From assembly GCF_002778275.1 (NCBI RefSeq), contig NZ_NESG01000001.1:372001-436000 (forward strand): 64,000 nt of DNA. Direction: 5' to 3'. This document shows, one piece after another, positions 1 through 8,062 of this stretch (positions are counted from its first letter, which is position 1; the number at the start of each line of letters is the position of its first letter). The translations under genes and the position numbers were made by a program. The notes beneath the pieces are model-generated. The model was not told the DNA's origin, did not search any database, and was given only the letters and a program-made list of their open reading frames with translations. This DNA is from Limnohabitans sp. G3-2 (GTDB lineage: Bacteria; Pseudomonadota; Gammaproteobacteria; Burkholderiales; Burkholderiaceae_C).

Positions 1-84
1 CCTGCCGAGTTTGGCGCCCGTGCGGCAGACGACTCCAAACGCTTCGGTGCCATCATCCGCGAGCGCAAGATCAGCGGGGACTGA
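1..84 (+). CDS. C-terminal end of a Bug-family (TctC) substrate-binding protein, partial
   Basis: Reading frame 1 is open from the first base to a TGA at 82-84 and encodes 27 residues ending in SKRFGAIIRERKISGD. This tail, with its (K/R)(R/Y)G-x-IIRERKI pattern, is typical of the C-terminus of tripartite tricarboxylate transporter periplasmic receptors (Bug family). The protein would bind a carboxylate in the periplasm. Only the last residues are visible, so substrate and start are unknown. It is convergent with the Crp/Fnr gene, with only 6 bases between the stop codons. Confidence 0.6.
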   Translation, partial: PAEFGARAADDSKRFGAIIRERKISGD

Positions 85-90
85 AGCGCG

Positions 91-717
91 TCAGACCCCG
101 GCCAACTCGCGCAGCGCCTGCGGGTTGGGCAAGCACAGCACTCGGCCGCTGCCACTGATCAGCTGGCGCTCACGCAGGTGGCGCAGCACACGAGAAAAGG
201 TTTCGGGTGCTATGCCCAATTGCGCCGCAATGGTGCGTTTGCGCTCGGTCAGCTTCACGGCCAAACTGCCCGACTGGTCGGTGGTTTGGGCATGGCGCAG
301 CAGCCATTCGGCACAACGCGCGTCGGCGTCTTTGGCCACACGGCTGACGGCCATTTCTGTTTGCTGGCGTTGCGAGCGGGCCATGTCCATGAGCAGGTTT
401 TGCGAAGCCTCTGGCAAAGCTTTCACCTCGCTCACAAAGCTGGCCACGCGCACGTACTGGACGTTCACATCGGTCTCGGCCACCGCATCGACCGCATGCG
501 GCAGCCCCAACAGGCCCGAAGCGGCTTCGAGCCAGAACGGCCCTTCGACCACGCCCAGTTGATGGGCCATTTGCCCATCCACCATCACCCCCAGCACCAC
601 ACGCCCCTGCAGGATGTGCACGATGCGGTCCACCGCGTCGCCTCGGTTGAGTAGGACGGTGCCCGCCGCCACACAGGCAAGCGGCTCGGACAAAAGGGGT
701 AAGGGGGTATCCAGCAT
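91..717 (-). CDS. Crp/Fnr-family transcriptional regulator
   Basis: 208 residues from the ATG at 717. An N-terminal cyclic-nucleotide-binding-type beta barrel (about residues 10-100) is followed by a C-terminal winged helix. The recognition helix APETFSRVLRHL carries E172, S175 and R176, the E-xx-SR signature that in Fnr/Dnr proteins reads TTGAT half-sites. There is no N-terminal cysteine cluster, so it is not an oxygen-sensing 4Fe-4S Fnr; it is more like the Dnr/Crp subgroups. An in-frame GTG at 762 would add 15 residues, but an FNR-like box (756-769) overlaps that codon, so the internal ATG is preferred. Family assignment is firm; the signal and targets are unknown. Confidence 0.85.
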   Translation of the reverse strand: MLDTPLPLLSEPLACVAAGTVLLNRGDAVDRIVHILQGRVVLGVMVDGQMAHQLGVVEGPFWLEAASGLLGLPHAVDAVAETDVNVQYVRVASFVSEVKALPEASQNLLMDMARSQRQQTEMAVSRVAKDADARCAEWLLRHAQTTDQSGSLAVKLTERKRTIAAQLGIAPETFSRVLRHLRERQLISGSGRVLCLPNPQALRELAGV

Positions 718-755
718 GGTGGCCCCGAATGTGCCAGAGCCCTGGCCCAAGGGGT

Positions 756-769
756 TTGACACACATCAA
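756..769. promoter_or_regulatory. FNR/Dnr-type box upstream of the Crp/Fnr gene
   Basis: TTGACACACATCAA, read on the minus strand as TTGATGTGTGTCAA, differs from the TTGAT-N4-ATCAA consensus at one base. It sits 39-52 bases upstream of the ATG at 717, between the regulator and the upstream glycerate kinase gene. Its position and the E-xx-SR helix of the adjacent regulator suggest autoregulation (inference). Confidence 0.55.
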
Positions 770-791
770 ATGTGGGCCCGTCTGGCACGCT

Positions 792-2090
792 TTACAGCAC
801 CAAAATCGCCCGGAAGTCGTTCACATTGGTGTGCGTGGGCCCGGTGACGACCAAATCACTCAAGGGCTCGAAATAACCATACGCGTCGTTGCGCTGGAGG
901 TATTCGTCCAATTTGTGGCCCAGCGCCAGTGCACGGGCCAAGGTGTCGGGGCTGACCCGAGCGCCGGCATTGTCCTCCATGCCGTCGATGCCATCGGTGT
1001 CCGCCGCCAAGGCCCAAACGCCGGGCTGGCCTTGCAGGGCTTGCGCCAAGCCCATGCAAAACTCGCCCGCACGGCCTCCGCGCCCCTTGGGGGTGCCCGC
1101 GGTTGAGGGCTTGATCGTCACCGTGGTTTCACCCCCACTCAAGATCACGCAGGGCTTGACAAAGGGCCCCAGCCCCTTGGCCGCAGCCCGGGCCAGCGCG
1201 GCGTGCACTTTACCCACCTCGCGCGATTCCCCCTCGATCTCGTCGCTCAGGATGTAAGCGTTCAGCCCCTGCGCACGGGCAGCCGCCGCTGCGGCGTCCA
1301 GGGATTGCTGGGGCGTGGCAATCATGTGCACGCTGTGCCCCTCAAACACGGGCGAGCCGGGTTTGGGCGTCTCCCCCATGCCAGAGCGCAAAGCCTGCAA
1401 CACCGAGTCGGGCACCGTGATGGCATAGCGTTTGAGAATGGCCAGCGCGTCAGCGCAGGTGGTGGCATCGGGCACGGTGGGGCCGCTGGCAATGATGGAC
1501 GGGTCATCGCCCGGCACGTCGCTGATGGTGAGCGTGACCACCCGCGCAGGGCTGCACGCCGCCGCCAAGCGCCCGCCTTTGATGCGCGAGAGGTGCTTGC
1601 GCAGGCAGTTCATTTCAGAAATATTGGCCCCGCTGGCGAGCAACTGGCGGTTGATGTCTTGCTTGAGCTGCAAACCGATGCCGTCTCCAGGCAAGGTCAG
1701 CAGCGACGAGCCGCCGCCCGAGATCAGGCACAGCACCAGGTCGTCGGCGGTCAGGCCTTGCGTCAATTCCAAAATCCGCTCTGCAGCCCGCAAGCCTGCC
1801 GCATCGGGCACGGGGTGGGCGGCCTCAACCACCTCGATGCGCTCGGGCAAACCCTCTGGGCGTGGCGGCGTGTGGCCGTAGCGCGTGACCACCAGACCCG
1901 ACAACGGCGCGTCAAGAGGCCACAAAGCCTCCACGGCTTGTGCCATCGCCCCACCCGCCTTGCCTGCGCCCAGCACCAGCGTGCGTCCCTTGGGTGGGCT
2001 GGGCAAATGGGCGGCGGTGTTGTGCAGGGGCAAGGCGCGTTGCACGGCCAAGTCATACAGGTGGCGCAGGAAATCTGAGGGAGCGATCAT
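792..2090 (-). CDS. ttuD: glycerate 2-kinase, MOFRL family (TtuD/GckA-like)
   Basis: 432 residues. It phosphorylates D-glycerate with ATP to 2-phosphoglycerate, the exit step of glyoxylate and tartrate metabolism into glycolysis. Visible signatures are LVLGAGKAGGAMAQAVEALW near the N-terminus, LISGGGSSLL in the middle, and the C-terminal MOFRL region with DTDGIDGMEDNAGA and PTHTNVNDFRA. The frame is open further upstream, but that extension would run into the neighbouring Bug gene and has no family resemblance. The start MIAPSDFLRHLYD matches the usual N-terminus and length. It could recycle glyoxylate-derived carbon from the purine pathway encoded downstream; that link is inferred. Confidence 0.88.
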   Translation of the reverse strand: MIAPSDFLRHLYDLAVQRALPLHNTAAHLPSPPKGRTLVLGAGKAGGAMAQAVEALWPLDAPLSGLVVTRYGHTPPRPEGLPERIEVVEAAHPVPDAAGLRAAERILELTQGLTADDLVLCLISGGGSSLLTLPGDGIGLQLKQDINRQLLASGANISEMNCLRKHLSRIKGGRLAAACSPARVVTLTISDVPGDDPSIIASGPTVPDATTCADALAILKRYAITVPDSVLQALRSGMGETPKPGSPVFEGHSVHMIATPQQSLDAAAAAARAQGLNAYILSDEIEGESREVGKVHAALARAAAKGLGPFVKPCVILSGGETTVTIKPSTAGTPKGRGGRAGEFCMGLAQALQGQPGVWALAADTDGIDGMEDNAGARVSPDTLARALALGHKLDEYLQRNDAYGYFEPLSDLVVTGPTHTNVNDFRAILVL

Positions 2091-2188
2091 GGGCAGCGGG
2101 ATCGAATCAATTGAGAAAACCTGAGCATAAAGGCTTTCCCTCAGAAGTCTGACATGCGAAAGCGGATTTTCAATCCGACGGGGCACCC

Positions 2189-3166
2189 TTATTCGGCTGA
2201 AATTTTGGCGGATTGAATGACACGTCCCCAATACTCCAGTTCTTTGCGCGTGTAATCTCCCAACTGAGCCGGCCCCATGTGATCCACCTGCGTTCCCGCA
2301 TCCTCTGCTTTTTTCTTAACATCGGCTGAACTCAGTATTTTTGCCAGTTCGGTATTGAGTTGTTGCACCACTTCTGCAGGCGTACCCGCAGGTGCATACA
2401 ACGCGAACCAGGAGTCCAGTGCAAACCCCTTGAAATCAGCTTCTTGGGTGGTGGGCACTTGGGGCAAGGATGTCAGGCGTGCATTGCTGGTGACTGCCAG
2501 ACCTTTGAGTTTGTCGGCCTTGATGTGGCTGACGACCGAAGCAGGCGTGGTGAAAAACAAGTCGACCTGCCCCCCCAACAAGTCCTGTACAGCAGGTCCA
2601 GCACCCTTGTAAGGGATGTGAGTGATCGATGTACCAGACAGTTGTTTGAACAACTCACCCGCGATGTGTTGAATGGAACCATTTCCAGAGGATGCATAGT
2701 TCAGCTTGCCAGGATTGGCTTTGGCATATGCAATCAGTTCACGCAGATTGTTGACCGGCAAGCTGGCTTTGGCCGCCAAGATTTGCGGCGCACGTGTGAG
2801 CATGGACACGGGCGCGAAATCCTTGATGGGATCCCAACCTGCTTTTTTGAACAAGTGAGGGTTGCCCACCTGATAGCCACTGTAGGCCAAGAGCAGTGTG
2901 TAACCATCGGGCTTTGCTTTGGCGACCAATTGGTTGCCAATGTTGCCAGAGGCACCTGCCTTGTTATCGATCACGACCGGTTGACCCAGCGCTCTGGACA
3001 AGGGCTCGGCAATTAAGCGCGCCGTGAAGTCGGTGGTACCGCCTGGTGCACTTGGCACGACGATGGTGATAGGGCGGTCCGGAAACTTGCTCTGAGCCCA
3101 TGCGTTGTGGGCACAAACCAAAGCGGCGAGGCTTCCAAAAATGCTGATCCATTGACGTCTATGCAT
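2189..3166 (-). CDS. Bug-family (TctC) periplasmic substrate-binding protein
   Basis: 325 residues. The N-terminus MHRRQWISIFGSLAALVCA...AWA is a Sec signal peptide, followed by the typical FPDRPITIVVPSAPGG start of a mature TTT receptor. The ATG at 3166 is chosen because AGGAG lies 7 bases upstream; the longer frame adds 15 residues before the signal peptide. No tctA/tctB membrane genes are adjacent, so it is an orphan receptor, as is common in Burkholderiales. It is the last gene of the LysR-CoA-transferase-lyase operon, so it probably binds the acid which that operon degrades (inference). Confidence 0.88.
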   Translation of the reverse strand: MHRRQWISIFGSLAALVCAHNAWAQSKFPDRPITIVVPSAPGGTTDFTARLIAEPLSRALGQPVVIDNKAGASGNIGNQLVAKAKPDGYTLLLAYSGYQVGNPHLFKKAGWDPIKDFAPVSMLTRAPQILAAKASLPVNNLRELIAYAKANPGKLNYASSGNGSIQHIAGELFKQLSGTSITHIPYKGAGPAVQDLLGGQVDLFFTTPASVVSHIKADKLKGLAVTSNARLTSLPQVPTTQEADFKGFALDSWFALYAPAGTPAEVVQQLNTELAKILSSADVKKKAEDAGTQVDHMGPAQLGDYTRKELEYWGRVIQSAKISAE

Positions 3167-3229
3167 GGGTAACTCCTGGGTGAAAAAAACCGATTGGAAA
3201 ATGGGCATCAATTGTTCGGCGAAGGACCA

Positions 3230-3937
3230 TCAACTGTTTGTTCGCAGCCACTGCATCAACTCAGCGGTCACAGCTTGCGGCTGTTCAATCGTCGAGAGAT
3301 GCCCACAGCCTTCAATCACAGTGAGTTGCGACCCTGGAACACATGCGGCCATCGCTTCATGGTCAGCCAATGGAGTCATAGGGTCCTGCCGACCACACAT
3401 GAACAGTGTTGGCACACGCACTTTCGCCAAATCGGCGTGCGAATCAGGCCGTCCCAGCATGGCCGTTTGCTGGTTGAACTGCCCCACCGCACCCACGCTG
3501 CGTGCCATATCAAACATCAATTCATTTAATGCACCATCTTTCACATGCTCTGGCAGCAGCCAGCGTGAAGGCAACTCAGGAATCAGGGCATCAATGCCAC
3601 CTTGCTGGACTGTTGCGATATCCTTTTGTCTGCCTTGACGACGAGCCGGATGATCGGCAACCGCCGTGGTGTCGATCAGTACCAAACGCTCAAGGCGAGG
3701 AAGCGCGCAGCGGATGGCCTCAAAGGCAACATAGCCACCGAGCGACAAACCAATCCAAGTGAAGCGCTGCGGCATCACTGACAAAACCTGTTGGGCCATA
3801 CCCGCCATCGAATCGTGCTCACGAAAGACAAACACCCTGCAGTCGTAAGCTGACTGAAGTGCCGCGATTTGATGGGCATAAAGCCGCTCATCGGTCATGT
3901 GGGCACACGCAAATGCCAACGCGGGTTTTGTGGTCAT
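3230..3937 (-). CDS. alpha/beta-fold hydrolase
   Basis: 235 residues. The nucleophile elbow GLSLGG places the serine at residue 65. A later GRQDPMTP supplies the acid and GCGHLSTIE the histidine of a Ser-Asp-His triad. There is no signal peptide, so it is cytoplasmic. Substrate is unknown; an ester, lactone or thioester linked to the neighbouring CoA-transferase and lyase is likely. It lies 28 bases downstream of the VOC gene in the same orientation. Confidence 0.8.
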   Translation of the reverse strand: MTTKPALAFACAHMTDERLYAHQIAALQSAYDCRVFVFREHDSMAGMAQQVLSVMPQRFTWIGLSLGGYVAFEAIRCALPRLERLVLIDTTAVADHPARRQGRQKDIATVQQGGIDALIPELPSRWLLPEHVKDGALNELMFDMARSVGAVGQFNQQTAMLGRPDSHADLAKVRVPTLFMCGRQDPMTPLADHEAMAACVPGSQLTVIEGCGHLSTIEQPQAVTAELMQWLRTNS

Positions 3938-3965
3938 GGTTGGGTCTTTTTCAGGATTCGGTAAT

Positions 3966-4358
3966 TCAGGCCAATTCGGAAATTTCGATCAAATTAAAAT
4001 CCGGATCACGCACGTAAATTGAGCGGATTTTTTGTGTTGCCCCCGTTCGCATCACAGGCCCTTCAACAATTGGCCACTGAGCTGCAAGCAAGCGCTCCAG
4101 GACTTGCTGTAACGGAACCGATGCGATGAAGCAAAGATCCAATGCACCAGGTACGGGCAGATGAGCCTTGGGTTCGAACTCAGAACCCTGTACATGCAGG
4201 TTGATTTTTTGATTGCCAAACTTGAAAGCTCGGCGCTCGACCGCCGGCGTACCGCCCACAAAGGTTTCGAGTTGCATGCCCAGAACACGGGTATAAAAAT
4301 CCACACATGCCGCCTCGCGGGCCGTCGTCAATACAAGATGATCAAGATGGTCAATCAT
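3966..4358 (-). CDS. VOC-superfamily (glyoxalase/dioxygenase fold) protein
   Basis: 130 residues, a single vicinal-oxygen-chelate module of two beta-alpha-beta-beta-beta repeats. The N-terminal IDHLDHLVLTT and the C-terminal DPDFNLIEISE carry the expected His and Glu metal-ligand positions. Its ATG overlaps the stop of the upstream lyase gene by four bases (ATGA), indicating translational coupling. It could be an isomerase, epimerase or lyase acting on a CoA ester or keto acid in this operon; the reaction cannot be told from sequence alone. Confidence 0.8.
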   Translation of the reverse strand: MIDHLDHLVLTTAREAACVDFYTRVLGMQLETFVGGTPAVERRAFKFGNQKINLHVQGSEFEPKAHLPVPGALDLCFIASVPLQQVLERLLAAQWPIVEGPVMRTGATQKIRSIYVRDPDFNLIEISELA

Positions 4359-5296
4359 GAAAACGCCTTTTTTAGTTCAGCCACCGAAGGTGGCGCGGGG
4401 TGCAAATCTGTAATACGACCGCTTTTGGCCACCTGTCCTGGTACCTCATGGCCCACGACACTTGGCAATTGACCAGCAATCAGCAACAGGCGCTTCAGGT
4501 CAACACCTGTGTCATAACCCATGGCATCCAGCATGTGGATCGCATCCTCGCTGCAAATGTTGCCACTCGCCCCAGGTGCATATGGGCAACCGCCCAAGCC
4601 ACCCAAGGAGCCATCAAAACGGTCAATACCTGACTGGACCGCTGCCAGCACATTGGTCAGACCCATACCCCGTGTGTTGTGAAAGTGCAGCGTCAACTGA
4701 AGATCCGGGAAACGGGTGCGCAACACGTCGCACATCTGCGCAACCTGGACAGGCTGCGCCATGCCGGTGGTGTCGCAAATGGTCAGTCCTCGAACACCGA
4801 GATCGGCGAAGCGCTGTGCCCATTGCAACACTTCCTGCTGGGGCACATCACCCTCCATGGGGCAGCCAAAACAAGCCGACAAGGACACGTTGATTGGTAC
4901 CTGTTCACGGTAGCGCTGAACCACTTCACGCAGGGCCGAAAAGCTGCTCTCCCGTGGCATTCGTAGATTCGCCAAGTTGTGTGTTTCAGATGTGGACATG
5001 ACCAGATTGAACTCATCGGGTCGGGAGGCCATGGCCCGCTCAGCCCCACGCAAGTTGGGTACCAAAACGGTGTACTCGACGCCCGGCATGCGCTCAATTC
5101 GCCCCATCACTTCTTCTGCATCGCGCAGCATCGGGATCGCCTTGGCGGAAGTGAAAGAAGTGACCTCGATCTTGGCGTAACCACACCCACTGAGTGCATT
5201 GATCATGGCCACTTTGATGTCGGTGTGGACAAACTCGGGCTCCATCTGAAAACCGTCCCGAGTCACCACTTCGTTGAACTGAATTCGCTGCTTCAT
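4355..5296 (-). CDS. hydroxymethylglutaryl-CoA lyase-like enzyme
   Basis: 313 residues, a TIM-barrel member of the HMGL-like family. Visible are TRDGFQMEP with the metal-binding Asp near the N-terminus, HFHNTRGMG with the paired histidines, and the HMG-CoA lyase signature loop GLGGCPYAPGASGN with its catalytic cysteine. The family cleaves 3-hydroxy-3-methylglutaryl-CoA or related 3-hydroxyacyl-CoAs to acetyl-CoA and a keto acid. It overlaps the CoA-transferase gene by 4 bases upstream and the VOC gene downstream. With a CoA-transferase and no leucine-pathway genes nearby, a citramalyl- or other hydroxyacyl-CoA substrate is as plausible as HMG-CoA. Confidence 0.85.
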   Translation of the reverse strand: MKQRIQFNEVVTRDGFQMEPEFVHTDIKVAMINALSGCGYAKIEVTSFTSAKAIPMLRDAEEVMGRIERMPGVEYTVLVPNLRGAERAMASRPDEFNLVMSTSETHNLANLRMPRESSFSALREVVQRYREQVPINVSLSACFGCPMEGDVPQQEVLQWAQRFADLGVRGLTICDTTGMAQPVQVAQMCDVLRTRFPDLQLTLHFHNTRGMGLTNVLAAVQSGIDRFDGSLGGLGGCPYAPGASGNICSEDAIHMLDAMGYDTGVDLKRLLLIAGQLPSVVGHEVPGQVAKSGRITDLHPAPPSVAELKKAFS

Positions 5297-6525
5297 GATG
5301 CGCTTCCTACAATGCCTTGGTCTTTCAGGGCCTGAATTTGAGCTGGCGTTAAACCCAACTGTTGCAGAACCTGATCGGTGTCCTGGCCCAATTTCGGCGC
5401 AACACGCCGATGCAATCCAGGTGTGACGGAAAGTTTAGGAACGATCCCCGGAACGCTCAGGTCGGTACCATCGTCCATCGTGATGTTTTGCAACATACCC
5501 CGCGCCTGGTAGTGCGGATCGGCGGCAATGTCAGCGACTGTGTAAATGCGTCCTGCAGGCACGCCGGCTTGATCTAAGGCCTCGAGCACAACGGCTACCG
5601 GGCGCTGGGCCGTCCAAGCGCCGATCGCTGCATCGAGTTCGATCACGCGCGAGACCCGGCCTGAGTTATCAGCCAACGACGGATCGTTGGCCAAGTCAGG
5701 CCGACCGATCAGCAGCATCAGCCGCTTGAAAATACTGTCTCCATTTCCGGCCACCAGCGCATAAGCCCCGTCCTGGCAGAGGTAGGCATTGGTGGGCGCA
5801 ATGCCTGGCAGGGCGCTGCCTGCAGGTTCACGCACAGCGCCAAATGCGCTGAACTCAGGCAACAAACTCTCCATGCAATTGAAGACCGCCTCGTACAAAG
5901 CCACATCAATCACCTGACCTTGGCCGGTCGAGTGTCTGTGCTGCAATGCCAACAAGATGCCTATGACGCCATGCAAAGCAGACAAGGTATCGCCAATGCT
6001 CACACCCACGCGCACGGGTACCCGGCCTGGCTCTGCCGTCAGGTGGCGTAAACCGCCCATGGCCTCGCCAATGACACCAAAGCCGGGACGATTGCGGTAG
6101 GGGCCGGTCTGCCCATAGCCACTGATGCGAAGAACGATCAAGCGCGGATTACTGGCCATCAGCACTTCAGGCGACAAGCCCCAACCTTCAAGGGCACCAG
6201 GTCGAAAGTTTTCTATCAACACATCGGCTTCGGTGGCCAATTGACGAACCAAGTCTTGCCCTTCGGGCGTGCGCAAATCCAACGCCAACGACAACTTGTT
6301 GCGCGATTGCACTTGCCACCAAACAGAGGTACCGTCCTTGAGCATTCGCCATTTGCGCAGCGGGTCTCCGCTGTTGGGCGGCTCGATTTTGATGACTTCT
6401 GCACCAAAGTCGGCCAATGTCTTGGCGGCAAATGGTCCTGCAATCAATTGACCCAGTTCCAACACTTTCAAACCCGAAAGTGCGCTGAGATTGTTGACGT
6501 TGTGGGCAGTCCTTGAGGCATTCAT
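5293..6525 (-). CDS. CaiB/BaiF (class III) CoA-transferase
   Basis: 410 residues. The N-terminus LSGLKVLELGQLIAGPFAAKTLADFGAEVIKIEPP is the family hallmark, and NRPGFGVIGEAMGGL holds the region of the catalytic aspartate/glutamate loop. The enzyme moves CoA from an acyl-CoA donor to a carboxylic acid. It is the first structural gene of the operon behind the LysR gene and overlaps the lyase gene by 4 bases, so activation and cleavage of one acid are probably coupled. Confidence 0.9.
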   Translation of the reverse strand: MNASRTAHNVNNLSALSGLKVLELGQLIAGPFAAKTLADFGAEVIKIEPPNSGDPLRKWRMLKDGTSVWWQVQSRNKLSLALDLRTPEGQDLVRQLATEADVLIENFRPGALEGWGLSPEVLMASNPRLIVLRISGYGQTGPYRNRPGFGVIGEAMGGLRHLTAEPGRVPVRVGVSIGDTLSALHGVIGILLALQHRHSTGQGQVIDVALYEAVFNCMESLLPEFSAFGAVREPAGSALPGIAPTNAYLCQDGAYALVAGNGDSIFKRLMLLIGRPDLANDPSLADNSGRVSRVIELDAAIGAWTAQRPVAVVLEALDQAGVPAGRIYTVADIAADPHYQARGMLQNITMDDGTDLSVPGIVPKLSVTPGLHRRVAPKLGQDTDQVLQQLGLTPAQIQALKDQGIVGSAS

Positions 6526-6572
6526 GTCCGCAGTGTCATGCGGATGCCTCAGGGCGTCTATTGATGAATCGG

Positions 6573-7496
6573 TCAGGTAGCCTTCGCATTTTGCGAAGGC
6601 AAATGCAGGAAATCCCTGAAATTCACGACCAAAGAGTCAGCCTCTTTTCGAATGCCGACTTTCAGCCGTCGCTGGGCCCATTCATCTTTCAAAGGCCGCC
6701 AACTCAGTTGCATCGCCCGAACAATGGGCAATGCCGCCGCTTTAGGCAACAGGGCAATTCCCAAACCCGAAGCCACCATGTGACCCACGGCGTCAAAACT
6801 GCGCACCTGCATGCGCAACTTCAGCGTTCGGCCTGCCGCCATGGCCGCACTTTGCTGCTGCTGCAAAAGTGCCGCCCCGGGATTGAGGCTGACCCATGAC
6901 TCGTCAAGCGCATCGGCAAAAGCCAAGGGAGATTTGCCCACTAGGGGGTGGTGCCTTGGCAATATCAAGACCAACTCATCCTGGCGAAAGTCTTTCACGT
7001 CCAGTCCCTCGGTATCCGGACCTTCCACAAACACCCCCATGTCCGCTCGCCCCTCTCGCAGGGCCTGCACCACATGCTCAGAAACCTGCTCCTCCAAATC
7101 AATATGTACCTCAGGATGCAAATGGGTGTACTCGGCCATCAGCGGCGGCAAAAACTGGTTGATGGCCGCAGTACCTGCAAACAAGCGCACATGACGTGCA
7201 ATGCCATGGCGCAGATCAGCCAATTCACTCACCAGGCCATCCATTTCTTGGAGCAACGCCAGGCCTCTGCGCATGAAAACCCGTCCTGCCGAGGTGATGT
7301 CCAATCCACGGGAATGCCTCACAAACAACTGACAACCGGTCGCGGCTTCCAACTCTTTCAATCGCCGGCTTGCAGCGGGCAACACCAAATTGCACTCTCG
7401 TGCAGCTGTGGTCAAACTGCCCGTTTGAGCGCACAAAACGGCCAGTCGAATCGACACAAAATCAAATCGCGCCAAGTTGTATCCGGGCTGGGGCAT
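6573..7496 (-). CDS. LysR-family transcriptional regulator
   Basis: 307 residues. An N-terminal winged helix (about residues 10-70, with TGSLTTAARECNLVLPAASRRLKELE) is followed by a periplasmic-binding-like effector domain. It lies upstream of, and in the same orientation as, the CoA-transferase operon with 47 bases between, so it may be its first gene or have its own promoter. LysR proteins usually respond to a pathway substrate or intermediate. Effector unknown. Confidence 0.87.
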   Translation of the reverse strand: MPQPGYNLARFDFVSIRLAVLCAQTGSLTTAARECNLVLPAASRRLKELEAATGCQLFVRHSRGLDITSAGRVFMRRGLALLQEMDGLVSELADLRHGIARHVRLFAGTAAINQFLPPLMAEYTHLHPEVHIDLEEQVSEHVVQALREGRADMGVFVEGPDTEGLDVKDFRQDELVLILPRHHPLVGKSPLAFADALDESWVSLNPGAALLQQQQSAAMAAGRTLKLRMQVRSFDAVGHMVASGLGIALLPKAAALPIVRAMQLSWRPLKDEWAQRRLKVGIRKEADSLVVNFRDFLHLPSQNAKAT

Positions 7497-8062
7497 CAGA
7501 AAATCTCCAGAAGGTCTTACTCCGCTGTATTGTGCTGAATCTCAAAAGCAATTCATAAAAGCAAACTCAACCAGCGTAAACGCGGACTGACTGGATCACT
7601 GGCGAACCCTTAGCCACTCTGACCCTGAGTACGTTCTTTTGGTCTGCAGGAGCGGTGTATGTTTCATGGATGGCAAAGGCACCACCGGCATCGGGCTTGC
7701 AGATGAATCCGGATCTTTCACCGCCCCATCCGAGCATCGTGGCGTTTTACTTTACCGGGACGGGTGTTTGTGGCTCATTAAGCTGCGGCATACATGCCAG
7801 CCCAGCCTGATGGATCGGTTGACATGCAAAGCAACATCGGGCGCTTGGGCCAGACTCGACATTTGGCCATCCTCCCAGTCACGACCAGGAGCCACCCTGA
7901 AAGACACAGCCCTCTTCCTGCCCGAGCAGGAAGCCGTCTGCTTAAAATCGCACCACTGCACAGCCCGGGACGCGCGGCGACGTGGTGCTCGCCCTCCCCC
8001 CGCAATTGGGGGGCCAGGGGATTCGGCCGCGACTTGTTTCACACTTTGCCCAGGTCAAGTCC
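7497..8062. other. 566-bp intergenic stretch with two hairpins, no supported gene
   Basis: This lies between the divergent LysR and 8-oxoguanine deaminase genes. No frame here shows a recognisable protein; the ORFs are short and lack family features. Two hairpins are visible close to the deaminase: CTTCCTGC-ccga-GCAGGAAG (7914-7933) and CCCCCC-gcaatt-GGGGGG (7996-8013). They could belong to a structured 5' leader. No match to a purine riboswitch that I know could be made. Confidence 0.4.

Noticed and set aside
718..762. GTG-initiated N-terminal extension of the Crp/Fnr protein
   Set aside because: It overlaps an FNR-like box and adds residues outside the family core; no ribosome binding site upstream.
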